Origin: Verrucomicrobiota bacterium
GTDB lineage: Bacteria; Verrucomicrobiota; Verrucomicrobiia; Opitutales; Opitutaceae
Length of the DNA stretch: 38,736 bases
Reading direction: 5' to 3'
Assembly: GCA_003641745.1 (NCBI GenBank)
Contig: QNAI01000015.1
Location: forward strand, 1-38,736
This document shows positions 15,241-24,708 of this stretch, piece after piece. The position numbers were made by a program, and so were the translations under genes. Positions within the stretch are counted from its first letter, which is position 1; each line of letters starts with the position of its first letter. Under the pieces are notes generated by a model. That model was not told the DNA's origin. It was given only the letters and a program-made list of their open reading frames with translations, and ran no database searches.

Positions 15241-16668
15241 TTATGCCTCCGCCAGTATGTGGACTCCGAAGACCTCGCGCGCATCGCTGATCCCGCCGTT
15301 GATGGCCGCGGCGGCCACCATGACCGGACTCATCAGAATGGTGCGCCCGGTTGGACTGCCCTGGCGCCCCTTGAAGTTCCGATTGCTTGAGCTCGCACAA
15401 AGTTGATCGCCGATAAGCTTGTCCGGATTCATTGCCAGGCACATGGAGCAACCGGCCTCGCGCCAGTCGAAACCCGCCTCACGGAAAACGGCATCAATAC
15501 CCATCTCATGGCAAATGACCGCAACCCCCTGCGAACCGGGGACGGCGATCGCCTTCACACCGGCCGCTACATGCCTGCCTTTGATGTATCGGGCAGTCTC
15601 CACAAAATCTGACAGACGCCCATTGGTGCAACTGCCGACAAATGCCACATCAATGGGGGTGCCCTTGATGGGCGAACCCGGCTCAAGTTTCATATAGGAA
15701 AGAGCCTCATCGACCAGGGCCTTTTCCTCCTCCGGCGACCCCTCAACCGTAGGCACCCGATCGTCGATCGAGATGGCCTGTCCCGGATTGATACCCCAGG
15801 TGACGGTAGGCGGGATATCCTGGCCCCGAATCGAAACGACATCGTCGTACTCGCAGTCCGGGTCGCTGGCGTATGATCGCCAACGGGCCACCGCTTCGTC
15901 CCACTCATGCTCTTTCGGACTGTAGGGACGTCCTTTGAGAAACTCAAAAGTCGTCTCGTCCGGATTCACGTAACCCGCCCGGGCGCCGCCTTCAATCGAC
16001 ATATTGCAGACTGTCATCCGCTCCTCCATGGTGAAGCGGTCAAAGACCTCGCCCCCATACTCGTAGGCGTAGCCGGTTCCACCATTGACGCCGAGAAGTC
16101 GAATGATGTGGAGGATGACGTCTTTGGCGTACACTCCCGGAGGCAGTTTGCCCTCAACGTTGATTCGCCGGACTTTCAACCGGCTCAAGGCCATGGTCTG
16201 GGTGGCAAGAACGTCCCGGATCTGGGTCGTTCCGATACCGAATGCAACCGCACCGAACGCTCCGTGGGTCGAGGTGTGTGAGTCACCGCATGCAATCGTG
16301 GTCCCGGGTTGAGTGATCCCCTGCTCCGGTCCGACGACGTGAACAATGCCCTGGTGGCCCGATGCAAGGTCGAAATAGGTGATGCCGAACTCGGCGCAAT
16401 TTCGCTGGAGTTCCTTGATCATGGCATCGGCCAGAGGATCGGCAAATGGCTCGGTTTGCTGATCGGTCGGTACGATATGGTCGACCGTCGCAAAGGTCCT
16501 GTGGGGATACGCCAATTTGAGACCGAGATCCCGAAGCATGCCAAACGCCTGGGGACTGGTCACCTCGTGGATGAGGTGGGTATCAACCAACAACTGCGTC
16601 TGGCCATTGGACAACCGACGCACCTCGTGGGTATCCCACACTTTCTCGAACAATGTCTTTCCCATCAC
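15241..16668 (-). CDS. leuC: 3-isopropylmalate dehydratase large subunit
   Basis: LeuC is the 4Fe-4S catalytic subunit of isopropylmalate isomerase. The 475-aa protein carries [10 protein letters not shown], the [12 protein letters not shown] segment, [15 protein letters not shown], and the three cluster cysteines C347 (VGSCTNGR), C407 and C410 (GCSMCLAMN), then [12 protein letters not shown] for substrate phosphate/carboxylate binding. Length is as expected for bacterial LeuC. A second Met directly follows the first (16665), so the start may be one codon later. It is followed by leuD and preceded by the cysK terminator at 16710-16755, so leuCD has its own promoter; no leader peptide or T-box was found in the 41 bp between. 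Confidence 0.96.
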   Translation of the reverse strand: MMGKTLFEKVWDTHEVRRLSNGQTQLLVDTHLIHEVTSPQAFGMLRDLGLKLAYPHRTFATVDHIVPTDQQTEPFADPLADAMIKELQRNCAEFGITYFDLASGHQGIVHVVGPEQGITQPGTTIACGDSHTSTHGAFGAVAFGIGTTQIRDVLATQTMALSRLKVRRINVEGKLPPGVYAKDVILHIIRLLGVNGGTGYAYEYGGEVFDRFTMEERMTVCNMSIEGGARAGYVNPDETTFEFLKGRPYSPKEHEWDEAVARWRSYASDPDCEYDDVVSIRGQDIPPTVTWGINPGQAISIDDRVPTVEGSPEEEKALVDEALSYMKLEPGSPIKGTPIDVAFVGSCTNGRLSDFVETARYIKGRHVAAGVKAIAVPGSQGVAVICHEMGIDAVFREAGFDWREAGCSMCLAMNPDKLIGDQLCASSSNRNFKGRQGSPTGRTILMSPVMVAAAAINGGISDAREVFGVHILAEA

Positions 16669-16709
16669 AGTTTGATACTCGTTCTAAGGTAAAACTCCCC
16701 AGCAGGAAG

Positions 16710-16755
16710 AAAAAAAACCGGCCGCGCAATTCCGAAATCGGAACGGCGCGGCCGG
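16710..16755 (-). terminator. Intrinsic terminator downstream of cysK
   Basis: On the minus strand a perfect 10-bp GC stem (GCGCGGCCGG at 16755-16746 with CCGGCCGCGC at 16727-16718), extended inside by a 5-bp ttccg/cggaa stem, is followed at once by eight T residues (16717-16710). It lies 53 bp after the cysK stop and 42 bp before the leuC start, so it separates the two transcription units. Confidence 0.92.
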
Positions 16756-16808
16756 AAACATGTTGCCCGGAGTCAGAATGACCCCCGGGCGGACACGAGG
16801 GGATTTTT

Positions 16809-17756
16809 CTACGACGCGACTTCCTGCCGGGCTTTTTCAGCCAGTGGCGTGCTCAGGTAGCGCTCGCTGGGACTGGCGGCGATGACGACGATCGTCTTCC
16901 CCGCCATCTCGGGACGCTTGCCCACCTCCAGTGCGGCCCGGATGGTCGCGCCCGAGGAGATGCCCACCGAGATGCCGTCGGTCAATGAGACCTCCTGCGC
17001 CGTGGCGAAGGCGTCGTCATTGCTGACCTGGAAGGCTTCGTCGACAATGTCTGTATTCAAATTCTTGGGGACAAAACCGGCACCGATGCCTTGTATCTTG
17101 TGCGGTCCCGGCTTGCCACCCGATATGACCGGACTGGCCTCGGGCTCGACCGCAACCGAAAAGAGATCCTTACGCCCCTTTATCACCTCCGAAACACCCG
17201 TAATGGTGCCACCCGTTCCGACGCCGGCCACGAATACGTCGATCTTGCCCTCCGTGGCCTCCCAGATCTCCTCCGCGGTTGTCCGGCGATGAATCTCCGG
17301 ATTGGCCGGATTTTCAAATTGATTGGGCATCCAGCCATTATCGCCAAAATCACCCAACAGATCTCCGGCACGCTTGATCGCGCCATTCATGCCCTCCGTT
17401 CCGGGGGTCAGAATGATTTCAGCTCCCAGCAGGCGGAGAAGCACCCGACGCTCCATCGACATGGTCTCGGGCATGGTGAGCACGCAACGATAACCTCTCG
17501 ACGCGCAGACAAAGGCCAGGGCGATGCCGGTATTGCCCGAGGTTGGCTCAACCACCACACCGCCCGGCTTCAAGGAACCGTCCTTTTCTGCAGCTTCGAT
17601 CATGGCCATTCCGATGCGGTCCTTCACGCTGGCGAGCGGATTGAAAAACTCGCACTTGACGTAGATGTTCGCGTCGATTCCGGACGCGATCCGGTTCAGT
17701 TTGACCAGTGGCGTATTGCCCACCGCAGCGATGATGTCGGAATAAATTTTTGCCAT
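16809..17756 (-). CDS. cysK: Cysteine synthase (O-acetylserine sulfhydrylase)
   Basis: The PLP enzyme makes cysteine from O-acetylserine and sulfide. The 315-aa protein has [14 protein letters not shown] at the start, the PLP lysine K45 ([10 protein letters not shown]), the asparagine loop PTSGNTGIA, the phosphate-binding [11 protein letters not shown] and C-terminal [15 protein letters not shown] 17756 is chosen because it opens the family N-terminus; the frame is open 30 codons further upstream without similarity. An inverted repeat (17785-17798) lies 28 nt upstream of the ATG. No cysE is adjacent. It ends in a strong terminator. Confidence 0.96.
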   Translation of the reverse strand: MAKIYSDIIAAVGNTPLVKLNRIASGIDANIYVKCEFFNPLASVKDRIGMAMIEAAEKDGSLKPGGVVVEPTSGNTGIALAFVCASRGYRCVLTMPETMSMERRVLLRLLGAEIILTPGTEGMNGAIKRAGDLLGDFGDNGWMPNQFENPANPEIHRRTTAEEIWEATEGKIDVFVAGVGTGGTITGVSEVIKGRKDLFSVAVEPEASPVISGGKPGPHKIQGIGAGFVPKNLNTDIVDEAFQVSNDDAFATAQEVSLTDGISVGISSGATIRAALEVGKRPEMAGKTIVVIAASPSERYLSTPLAEKARQEVAS

Positions 17757-17784
17757 TCTCGCCGGTAACCACAGTTTATTGCCA

Positions 17785-17798
17785 AACTTAGTCAAGTT
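17785..17798. promoter_or_regulatory. Inverted repeat upstream of cysK, possible operator
   Basis: Perfect 5-bp arms aactt and aagtt separated by agtc, placed 28 nt before the cysK ATG in an AT-rich patch. The minus strand here also reads ttaact and, after 16 nt, taaact, a weak sigma-70-like pair. A site for a sulfur or iron-sulfur regulator (Rrf2 type) is possible from position only. Confidence 0.3.
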
Positions 17799-17853
17799 AA
17801 GATGACGATTAAAGCTCCGAATTCCGGGTCGGTGACGCCCGGCCATCGGCGAA

Positions 17854-19098
17854 TCAGGCGTCTCTTTCGGCCAGGATCTCTTCCGCTACCAGGCGGCCTG
17901 ACTCCATTGCCCCGTTGATAGAAGCAAAATTTGTGTGATCGCCACAATTGAAAAGCCCGTCCGCCACCCGCAGCGGTTTTCGGGCACCGCTCAGGGCCGG
18001 AGGGCGCTGGGACGGGATCGCGTGGGGGATGCGGTCAATGCGAAGCAGTTTCCAATCGGTCACAGCCATTCCAAACCAAGGGACCATCTGCTCCCGGACC
18101 GCCTCGTCCAGGGCATCATCAGATTGCTCCTGCCCTCCGAGAGCGCTCAGCGAAAGAAGACTGCTTCCCCGGGGACCATATTCCCGGGCAACCTCGGTCG
18201 GCGAGCAGAGGTGGTTGACCGGCCCGTCGTCCTCACCGTTGAGAACCAGGATGGGTTCGGTCAGGGGCCGCCCATCGACGGCATAATACAGAGTCGTGAC
18301 CCCGTTGAACACGGTCAGATCGGGCTGGCGCAGGAGGCCGGCCGCGGATGAAGGATCGGTGGCGATGACGGTCGTCCTGCATTTGATCGTTGACCCATCA
18401 TCAAGCCGGACCTGACCGGGTTCGGCTGAAACAACCCGGGTTTTCAGTCGAATGCGCCCCTTTTCGATTTTTTCCGCCAGTTGGTCAGGAATGGCCTGCA
18501 TGCCTCTCGCGGGAAGGGAGGCAAGCCCGGTGGAGAACAGGCGGAACAACCAATGAAAAATCCTACTCGAGGTCTGGAGATCCGGATCGAGGAAGATCCC
18601 GCTGAGGAACGGTTCAAAGAAAGCCTTGATGATTTCATCTGAAAACCCGTCGTTCTCCAAAGCTTCCCTGGTCGTCATCTCAGGTCGCGAGAGAACGGAT
18701 TCGAGGCTTGGCCAGGTGACCTTGTACCTGAGTCGCGCGATCCTCAGCTTGTCCAGAAATGACCCCAGCGGAGAGACCAGACTCGGCCCTATCCGAGTCG
18801 GACTCCTGAAAGGATCGTCCAATCGATAGAATCGACCCCGCTTGTAGACCAGACATCCAGGCACAAAGGGACGCAGCTCCAGTCTGTCGAAATCGAGCCA
18901 GTGCTTCGCTTCAGGATAATTGTCCAGCAGGACTTGGAATCCGCGATCCAGATGGAACGACCCTACCGAGTCCGTCCGAATCCGTCCCCCCACCGCATCG
19001 GAGGATTCCAGAACCTGAACGTCGACGCCACTCTCCTGGAGCCGGAGGGCACAAACCAGACCGGACAAACCGGCGCCAACCACAACGACTTCGGGCAT
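17854..19098 (-). CDS. FAD-dependent amine oxidase/protoporphyrinogen-oxidase-like protein
   Basis: The 414-aa protein has the Rossmann FAD motif [17 protein letters not shown] (GxGxxG), a second FAD segment [10 protein letters not shown], and a C-terminal FAD-binding signature [23 protein letters not shown]. These place it in the flavin amine-oxidase/phytoene-desaturase/HemY clan. The middle domain (about 90-330) is helical with [13 protein letters not shown], seen in uncharacterised NAD(P)/FAD-dependent oxidoreductases of this clan. No signal peptide is present. Substrate is unknown; hemG/hemY, carotenoid or polyamine oxidation are not supported by neighbours (cysK downstream, glgA upstream). 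Confidence 0.85.
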   Translation of the reverse strand: MPEVVVVGAGLSGLVCALRLQESGVDVQVLESSDAVGGRIRTDSVGSFHLDRGFQVLLDNYPEAKHWLDFDRLELRPFVPGCLVYKRGRFYRLDDPFRSPTRIGPSLVSPLGSFLDKLRIARLRYKVTWPSLESVLSRPEMTTREALENDGFSDEIIKAFFEPFLSGIFLDPDLQTSSRIFHWLFRLFSTGLASLPARGMQAIPDQLAEKIEKGRIRLKTRVVSAEPGQVRLDDGSTIKCRTTVIATDPSSAAGLLRQPDLTVFNGVTTLYYAVDGRPLTEPILVLNGEDDGPVNHLCSPTEVAREYGPRGSSLLSLSALGGQEQSDDALDEAVREQMVPWFGMAVTDWKLLRIDRIPHAIPSQRPPALSGARKPLRVADGLFNCGDHTNFASINGAMESGRLVAEEILAERDA

Positions 19099-19176
19099 GG
19101 GTTCAACGAATACGCTTTCCCGGAGATTGGCTAGAAGTTATCTCACCGACCAAGGGGGGGGGCTTGAAAAATCCGG

Positions 19177-20619
19177 TCAGATCAGCCCGCGATAGAGCTC
19201 CTCGTAATGACGGGCCGCCACCTTCCAGGAGAAATCGACCTTCATCCCGCGCTTCTGAACCTCTGCCATCGATGGTTCATTGGCGAAGAGCGACAGTGCA
19301 TCATTGAGAACACGCCTCAGGTCATCACCCGAGGCCCTGCACATCAAACCAGTCCCCTTTTCCGGATCATCCGCCAGGTCGATCACGGTGTCCACCAGAC
19401 CGCCCACCCGGGTCACGATCGGTACCGTCCCGTAAATCTGGCTGTACATCTGGTTGAGTCCGCATGGTTCGAATACCGACGGCATCAGGAAAAAATCTGA
19501 TCCCGCTTCGACCAGGTGGCTCATTTCCTCGTCCAGGACAAGGCTGACCGACACCTTGTCCGGATGTTTTTCGGCCACATTGGACAACGCCCTTTCGTAT
19601 TTTTTTTCGCCCCGCCCGAGAATGATCAGAAGACAGTCGTTCTCGACGAAGAAATCCATCGACTCGAGCAGCAGATCGATGCCTTTCTGCTCGGACAGGC
19701 GGCAGACCATTCCGAAAACCGGACCCTTGAAATCAGGATCGAATCGATGGGCTTTGAGCAGATGCCTGCGGCAGGCTTTTTTGCCCGAGAGATCTTTCAA
19801 GGAATAACGGGCCGGCAGCAGAACATCCGTCTTCGGGTTCCAGACGTCCATGTCGACCCCGTTGATCAAACCAGTCAGATCGGCCGCCCGGTTGCGGATG
19901 ACCCCGTCCAATCCAAACCCGAATTCGGGTGTGCAGATCTCCCGGCTGTAATTCGGGCTCACCGTCGTCACCTGGTCGGCGAAGAGGATGCCGCCTTTCA
20001 TCATGCTCATCTGGCCATAGAACTCGATCCCGTCGACGGCCAATACGTCGGCAGGCAGGCCGGTATAGGGAAATGAACGGTTCGGAAATACTCCTTGAAA
20101 GGAAATATTGTGGATGGTGAAGATGGTCTTCAGGGCGAGCGTTTCGCGCAGCCTGCCCTCCTCGTATCGGAGCATCAGGGGCGTCAGGCCCGTCTGCCAG
20201 TCATGGCAATGGAGGATGTCGGCCTTGAAATCGACTATCCTGAGAACCTCGACCACCGACTTGGCAAAGAATATGAACCGACGGTCGTTGTCGTCATAAT
20301 CGCGTCCCCCGAATCCATAGGGCTGGCGCCGGTCAAAATACTCGTCACGACGAATGACATAAAGCGTGAGCCGCTTGGCCAATTGGAGCACGATCACTTC
20401 TCCCGAAAGGAATTCATCCCCCATCTCAACCCGGATGACCAGCCGACTCTCCGCCCGCGCCAACTCGGGATGGTCCAAAACGGCCCTGTAACCGGGAATG
20501 AATACTGCGACTTCGTGGCCAAAGCGGGAAAGCGCCTTGGTCAACGAACCAGCGTAATCGGCGAGCCCTCCCGTTTTGACGAAAGGAAACATCTCACTTG
20601 CTGCATGGACAATTTTCAT
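19177..20619 (-). CDS. glgA: Glycogen synthase (ADP-glucose type, GT5)
   Basis: GlgA extends alpha-1,4-glucan chains from ADP-glucose. The 480-aa protein starts MKIVHAASEMFPFVKTGGLAD, with the ADP-glucose-binding KTGGLAD at residues 15-21. HCHDWQTGLTPL, TIHNISFQGVFP and the C-terminal EPCGLNQMYSQIYGTVPIV catalytic loop follow. Length is typical (about 477). It starts divergently from rnr, 61 bp apart. No glgB, glgC or glgP is in the window. A run of nine G residues (19154-19162) lies just downstream of the stop. Confidence 0.95.
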   Translation of the reverse strand: MKIVHAASEMFPFVKTGGLADYAGSLTKALSRFGHEVAVFIPGYRAVLDHPELARAESRLVIRVEMGDEFLSGEVIVLQLAKRLTLYVIRRDEYFDRRQPYGFGGRDYDDNDRRFIFFAKSVVEVLRIVDFKADILHCHDWQTGLTPLMLRYEEGRLRETLALKTIFTIHNISFQGVFPNRSFPYTGLPADVLAVDGIEFYGQMSMMKGGILFADQVTTVSPNYSREICTPEFGFGLDGVIRNRAADLTGLINGVDMDVWNPKTDVLLPARYSLKDLSGKKACRRHLLKAHRFDPDFKGPVFGMVCRLSEQKGIDLLLESMDFFVENDCLLIILGRGEKKYERALSNVAEKHPDKVSVSLVLDEEMSHLVEAGSDFFLMPSVFEPCGLNQMYSQIYGTVPIVTRVGGLVDTVIDLADDPEKGTGLMCRASGDDLRRVLNDALSLFANEPSMAEVQKRGMKVDFSWKVAARHYEELYRGLI

Positions 20620-20680
20620 CGAATGCGATTACTCATATCGCCGGTTCCGATAATTCTATGATCGGAGTCCGGGAGAAAAC

Positions 20681-22945
20681 ATGAAATTACGGGATCGGAT
20701 ACTTAAATTGATGCATCGGGCCGACTTTGTGCCACTGGATGCTCGCGGTCTGGAAAGAAATCTGCAACTGCAGAAACGGGATCGGCGCAAGCTCGAATTG
20801 GAGATTCGGAGACTCGTCGACGCCGGACAGGTCGTCCGGATCAAGCGGGATCGGTATTGCCTCCCGTCGGATGCCGACCTCGTAACGGGCCGGATCCGTT
20901 TCCGTCAGAGCGGGTCCGCCATTCTGATGCCCGATCGGATGGAGGGGGAACCGGAGTCGCCGGCAGTCAAGGTCGATGCCGAGGACACATCGGTCGCCAT
21001 GCACGATGATCACGTCGTCGTCCGCCTGAGAAGCGAACGCCCGAGAAAGCGCGCACGACCAACCGGCCGGTCAGTTGCACCGCGTGAACGTCGGGGAAGG
21101 GTCATCCGTATACTGGAGCGCAAACGCACGACTCTCACCGGAAACCTGCAAAAAACCAAACTGTTCCACTTCGTCGTTCCCGACGACCCCAGAATCATCC
21201 ATGACATCTATGTCTCCGCCCCGGCGGAGTCGGGTTTGAAACCAGCGCCACGAATTGGCGACAAAGTCGTGGTCAAGCTGCTCGAATGGACTCAGCGCCA
21301 TGTCAATCCCGAGGGCAGGATGGTCGAAGTTCTCGGTCGGACCAATGAGCCATCGGCCGAATTCAAGGGCATCCTGAGAAAGTTCAATCTCGATACAACC
21401 TTTCCTCAGGCAGTCGCGGAGGAGGCGAACGCAGTCCCGACCGAGGTCGGACCCAGGGATCGGAAAAACCGCCTCGACCTGCGCTCCGTGCCCACTCTAA
21501 CAATCGATCCCGACGATGCCAAGGACTTCGACGATGCACTCAGCCTCGAATACCTCAGCGGGAAAAATATTCGGATCGGCATCCATATCGCAGATGTCGG
21601 CGCCTACGTAAATCCGGACACAGCCCTCGACCGGGAAGCGCAGAAGCGCGGCAATTCAACCTATCTTGTGGGCACAGTGATCCCCATGCTTCCGGAAAGC
21701 CTGTCCAACGGCATCTGCAGCCTGCGCGAGGACGTCGACCGGTTGGTTAAATCTGTTCTGGTCACATTCGCCAAGAACGGCCGGGTTCAAAACGTTGAGT
21801 TCGCCAACTCCGTCATCCGGAGCAACAAACGCCTGACCTATCGCCAGGCCTATGCCCTTCTCAATGAGGATGACCTCGAGGCGGTCCGGAAGTTGCCCCG
21901 CCCTCCGGCTCACCAGACGGGTTCGATCGGTCGCGCCCTTGATGCACTCACCCGCAGGGAACTGGAGGATCTGCAGAAATGGGTGCGTCAGCTCTGGTCG
22001 TTCGCGTCGCGGTTGCGCAAGCAACGCATGGCCAAGGGCAGCCTCGAACTCGATATGCCGGAAACAAAGATATACGTCGACAAGGACGGGTATGCCGATC
22101 GCATAGAGAAAGTAGAAAACGACGAAAGCCACCAGCTCATCGAGGAGTTCATGCTCCTCGCCAACGAGACCGTTGCCCGGACTCTGAAAAACGCCCGCCT
22201 GCCCGCGCTTTACCGGGTCCACGACGAACCGGACCCCGAAAAGCTCGACGATCTGCGCGAATTCCTGGCCACATTTGAGATCGCGTGTGGTGACCTGAAG
22301 AACCGGAAAGAGATCGTGCGCGTGCTCAAACTGCTCAAGACCCATCCCCAGGGCCACTTGCTCCGGATCCAGATCCTGCGCAGTCTCAAGCGGGCCGTGT
22401 ACCGATCCTCGCCCGACGGGCACTATGGATTGAGCAAGACCGACTACACGCATTTCACCTCTCCAATCCGACGCTACTCCGACCTGGTCATCCACCGCGT
22501 ATTCGGCTTCTTTCTGGTCAGATTCCGCAACCAACCTCGGGTGCCGGGTGTCTCCGCCATCGCCATGCCCGCCGGCAAAGCGGCCACCATGAGCGAACAT
22601 CTCAGTCTGACCGAACAGAACAGCACCGAGGCCGAACGGGAATCGGTCAAGATCAAGCTGCTCGAATTCTTCGAACGCGAAGCCAGAAAGAAAAGACGAA
22701 CCCGTTTTGACGCCGTCATTCTGGAAACCCGCAATCATGGGATGTTCGTTGAATTGACTGAATCAATGGCCTACGGGCTGGTCCATGTATCCACCCTGGT
22801 CGACGATCTCTATAAACTCGAGGCCGGTGGTACCGCCCTGATCGGCCGGCGAAAGCGTCGACGCTACGAAGTTGGCCAGCAGATCTCAGTTCAGGTTGAA
22901 CGCGTCGATCGGTTCAAGCGACAGATCGATTTCAGAGTCGCCTGA
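20681..22945 (+). CDS. rnr: Ribonuclease R (RNase II/R family exoribonuclease)
   Basis: RNase R degrades structured RNA 3' to 5'. The 754-aa protein has an N-terminal winged-helix region (about 1-65), cold-shock-type OB domains (about 70-240), the RNB catalytic domain beginning DPDDAKDFDDALS with the metal-binding aspartates D276, D282, D284 and D285, and HIADVGAYV, GNSTYLVGTVIPMLP, HFTSPIRRYSDLVIHR, all diagnostic. A C-terminal S1 domain (about 672-754, FDAVILETRNHGMFVEL) closes the protein. GGGAG lies 5 nt before the ATG. The very basic C-terminal tail of E. coli RNase R is mostly absent. It converges with glnS. Confidence 0.95.
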   Translation: MKLRDRILKLMHRADFVPLDARGLERNLQLQKRDRRKLELEIRRLVDAGQVVRIKRDRYCLPSDADLVTGRIRFRQSGSAILMPDRMEGEPESPAVKVDAEDTSVAMHDDHVVVRLRSERPRKRARPTGRSVAPRERRGRVIRILERKRTTLTGNLQKTKLFHFVVPDDPRIIHDIYVSAPAESGLKPAPRIGDKVVVKLLEWTQRHVNPEGRMVEVLGRTNEPSAEFKGILRKFNLDTTFPQAVAEEANAVPTEVGPRDRKNRLDLRSVPTLTIDPDDAKDFDDALSLEYLSGKNIRIGIHIADVGAYVNPDTALDREAQKRGNSTYLVGTVIPMLPESLSNGICSLREDVDRLVKSVLVTFAKNGRVQNVEFANSVIRSNKRLTYRQAYALLNEDDLEAVRKLPRPPAHQTGSIGRALDALTRRELEDLQKWVRQLWSFASRLRKQRMAKGSLELDMPETKIYVDKDGYADRIEKVENDESHQLIEEFMLLANETVARTLKNARLPALYRVHDEPDPEKLDDLREFLATFEIACGDLKNRKEIVRVLKLLKTHPQGHLLRIQILRSLKRAVYRSSPDGHYGLSKTDYTHFTSPIRRYSDLVIHRVFGFFLVRFRNQPRVPGVSAIAMPAGKAATMSEHLSLTEQNSTEAERESVKIKLLEFFEREARKKRRTRFDAVILETRNHGMFVELTESMAYGLVHVSTLVDDLYKLEAGGTALIGRRKRRRYEVGQQISVQVERVDRFKRQIDFRVA

Positions 22946-23024
22946 CCGGATAGGCAGACACCTTGATGCCATATTGCCGCATCCGGCCTGTCACGGCATA
23001 GCCGAGCTACGATGGGCACGCGCC

Positions 23025-24707
23025 CTACCCTCTCTTCCGTCCCCAGGTGTCCCGAAGGGTCACCGTTCGGTTGAAGACCGGATTTCCCGGTCGGGAATCG
23101 CTTGTATCCACGGAAAAATATCCTTTGCGCTCAAACTGAAAAACGGTCCCGGGAGTCGCTTCGGCCAGGCTCGGTTCCACCTTGGCCCGGACCGTCGCCA
23201 GCGAGTCCTTGTTCAGGTGCTCGATCCAGGGGATGCCATCGCTGCCGTCCATGATATTTTCCTTGGCAAAAAGTCGATCGTAGAGCCGGACTTCGGCATC
23301 GAGGGCATGGTTTGCGGATACCCAGTGAATCGTCCCTTTGACCTTGCGACCATCCGGGGAATCGCCGCCCCTGGTGGCCGGGTCATAGGTGCAGCGCACC
23401 TCGGTAATCTCCTTGGTATCGGGATCTTTACTGAATCCCGTGCAGGTAACGAAAAAACCATAACGCAGGCGCACCTCGCGCCCCACCGTCAACCGGCGGA
23501 ACTTGTTTGGCGCATCCTCCATGAAATCCTCGCGCTCGATATACAGCTCGCCCGAGAACGGAATCTTTCGATCGCCCGCTTCCGGCTTGGAAGGATGATT
23601 GGCCGCGGGAAGCTCTTCTTCCTGACCTTCCGGGTAATTCTCGATCACGAGTCTGACCGGATCAAGCACCCCCATCACGCGGTTCGTGGTTTCATTCAAG
23701 TCCTGGCGGACGTGGTGTTCGAGCAGGGCGAAGTCGGTCAGGCTGTTGAATTTGGTCACCCCGACCTCCTCCAGAAATGACCTGATGGCCGCCGGAGTAT
23801 AGCCGCGCCGTCGCATCCCGCGAATCGTCGGCATGCGAGGATCGTCCCAACCGCTCACATGATTCCCGTGCACCAGCTCACGCAGATACCGTTTGCCGGT
23901 TACGAGATAGGTCACGTTCAACCTGGCAAACTCATACTGATGCGACTCGAAGACACCCGTGTTCTCGATGCACCAGTCGTAAAGGGGACGATGAACCTCG
24001 AATTCGATGCTGCAGAGCGAATGGGTGATGCCTTCGATCGCATCGGAGAGCGCATGGGCGTAATCGTACATCGGGTAGATGCACCAGTCATCGCCCGTCC
24101 GGTGGTGATGCACCTTCTTGACCCGGTACAAAGCGGGATCGCGCAGGTGAATATTGGGCGACGTCATATCGATCTTTGCCCGCAGCACATGGGAACCCTC
24201 CTCAAACTCGCCGACCTTCATCCGGGTGAACAGATCGAGATTTTCGCCGACTGACCGGGCGCGATACGGGCTCTCCTTTCCGGGCCGCGAGGGCACTCCG
24301 CGATAATCCTTCCAGGATTCCTGGTCGAGATCGCAGACGTAGGCTTTGCCATCCTCAATCAGCTTCACCGCCAGTTCGTGCAAACGCCCGAAATAATCGG
24401 AGGCAAAATAGAGGTGGTCGCCCCAGTCGTACCCCATCCACCTGATATCTTCGATGATCGACTCGACGTATTCCGTCTCTTCCTTCTCCGGATTGGTATC
24501 ATCCATGCGCAGGTGACACCGGCCGTTGAATTCCTCGGCGATACCAAAGTTGATGCTGAATGCTTTCGCGCTGCCAAGGTGCAGGTAGCCGTTGGGTTCG
24601 GGCGGGAACCGGGTCACGATGGTCGAGTGGCGGCCGGCCTCGACATCCGCGGCCACGATCTGGCGGATGAAATTCTGTGAAGTCTTTGTCGATTCAGCGT
24701 CGCTCAT
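23025..24707 (-). CDS. glnS: Glutamine--tRNA ligase
   Basis: GlnRS charges tRNA-Gln directly. The 560-aa protein has FPPEPNGYLHLGSAKA (HLGS, 43-46), the RMDDTNPEKE motif, GWDDPRMPTIRGMRRRG and the C-terminal anticodon-binding barrels ending VFNRTVTLRDTWG. The second class I signature, VMSKR in E. coli GlnRS, reads VTGKR here (269-273): the lysine-arginine pair is kept, Met and Ser are replaced. ATG 24707 is preferred because GGAGG lies 5 nt before it; the ATG at 24719 is inside that ribosome-binding site. It follows gltX by one base. GlnS and discriminating GltX together mean the transamidation route need not be used for Gln. Confidence 0.95.
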   Translation of the reverse strand: MSDAESTKTSQNFIRQIVAADVEAGRHSTIVTRFPPEPNGYLHLGSAKAFSINFGIAEEFNGRCHLRMDDTNPEKEETEYVESIIEDIRWMGYDWGDHLYFASDYFGRLHELAVKLIEDGKAYVCDLDQESWKDYRGVPSRPGKESPYRARSVGENLDLFTRMKVGEFEEGSHVLRAKIDMTSPNIHLRDPALYRVKKVHHHRTGDDWCIYPMYDYAHALSDAIEGITHSLCSIEFEVHRPLYDWCIENTGVFESHQYEFARLNVTYLVTGKRYLRELVHGNHVSGWDDPRMPTIRGMRRRGYTPAAIRSFLEEVGVTKFNSLTDFALLEHHVRQDLNETTNRVMGVLDPVRLVIENYPEGQEEELPAANHPSKPEAGDRKIPFSGELYIEREDFMEDAPNKFRRLTVGREVRLRYGFFVTCTGFSKDPDTKEITEVRCTYDPATRGGDSPDGRKVKGTIHWVSANHALDAEVRLYDRLFAKENIMDGSDGIPWIEHLNKDSLATVRAKVEPSLAEATPGTVFQFERKGYFSVDTSDSRPGNPVFNRTVTLRDTWGRKRG

Positions 24708-24708
24708 A

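Noticed and set aside
19154-19162. Run of nine G residues after the glgA stop, possible phase-variable tract
   Set aside because: It lies outside any coding sequence and downstream of the gene, so no phase-variation role is evident. It could also be a sequencing artefact.
19455-19480. tRNA T-loop-like ggttcgaat
   Set aside because: It lies in the coding sequence of glgA and no cloverleaf surrounds it. No other tRNA-like pattern was found in the window.
21656-22738. 360-aa minus-strand open frame opposite rnr
   Set aside because: Antisense shadow of the RNB domain, whose sense translation has all catalytic motifs.
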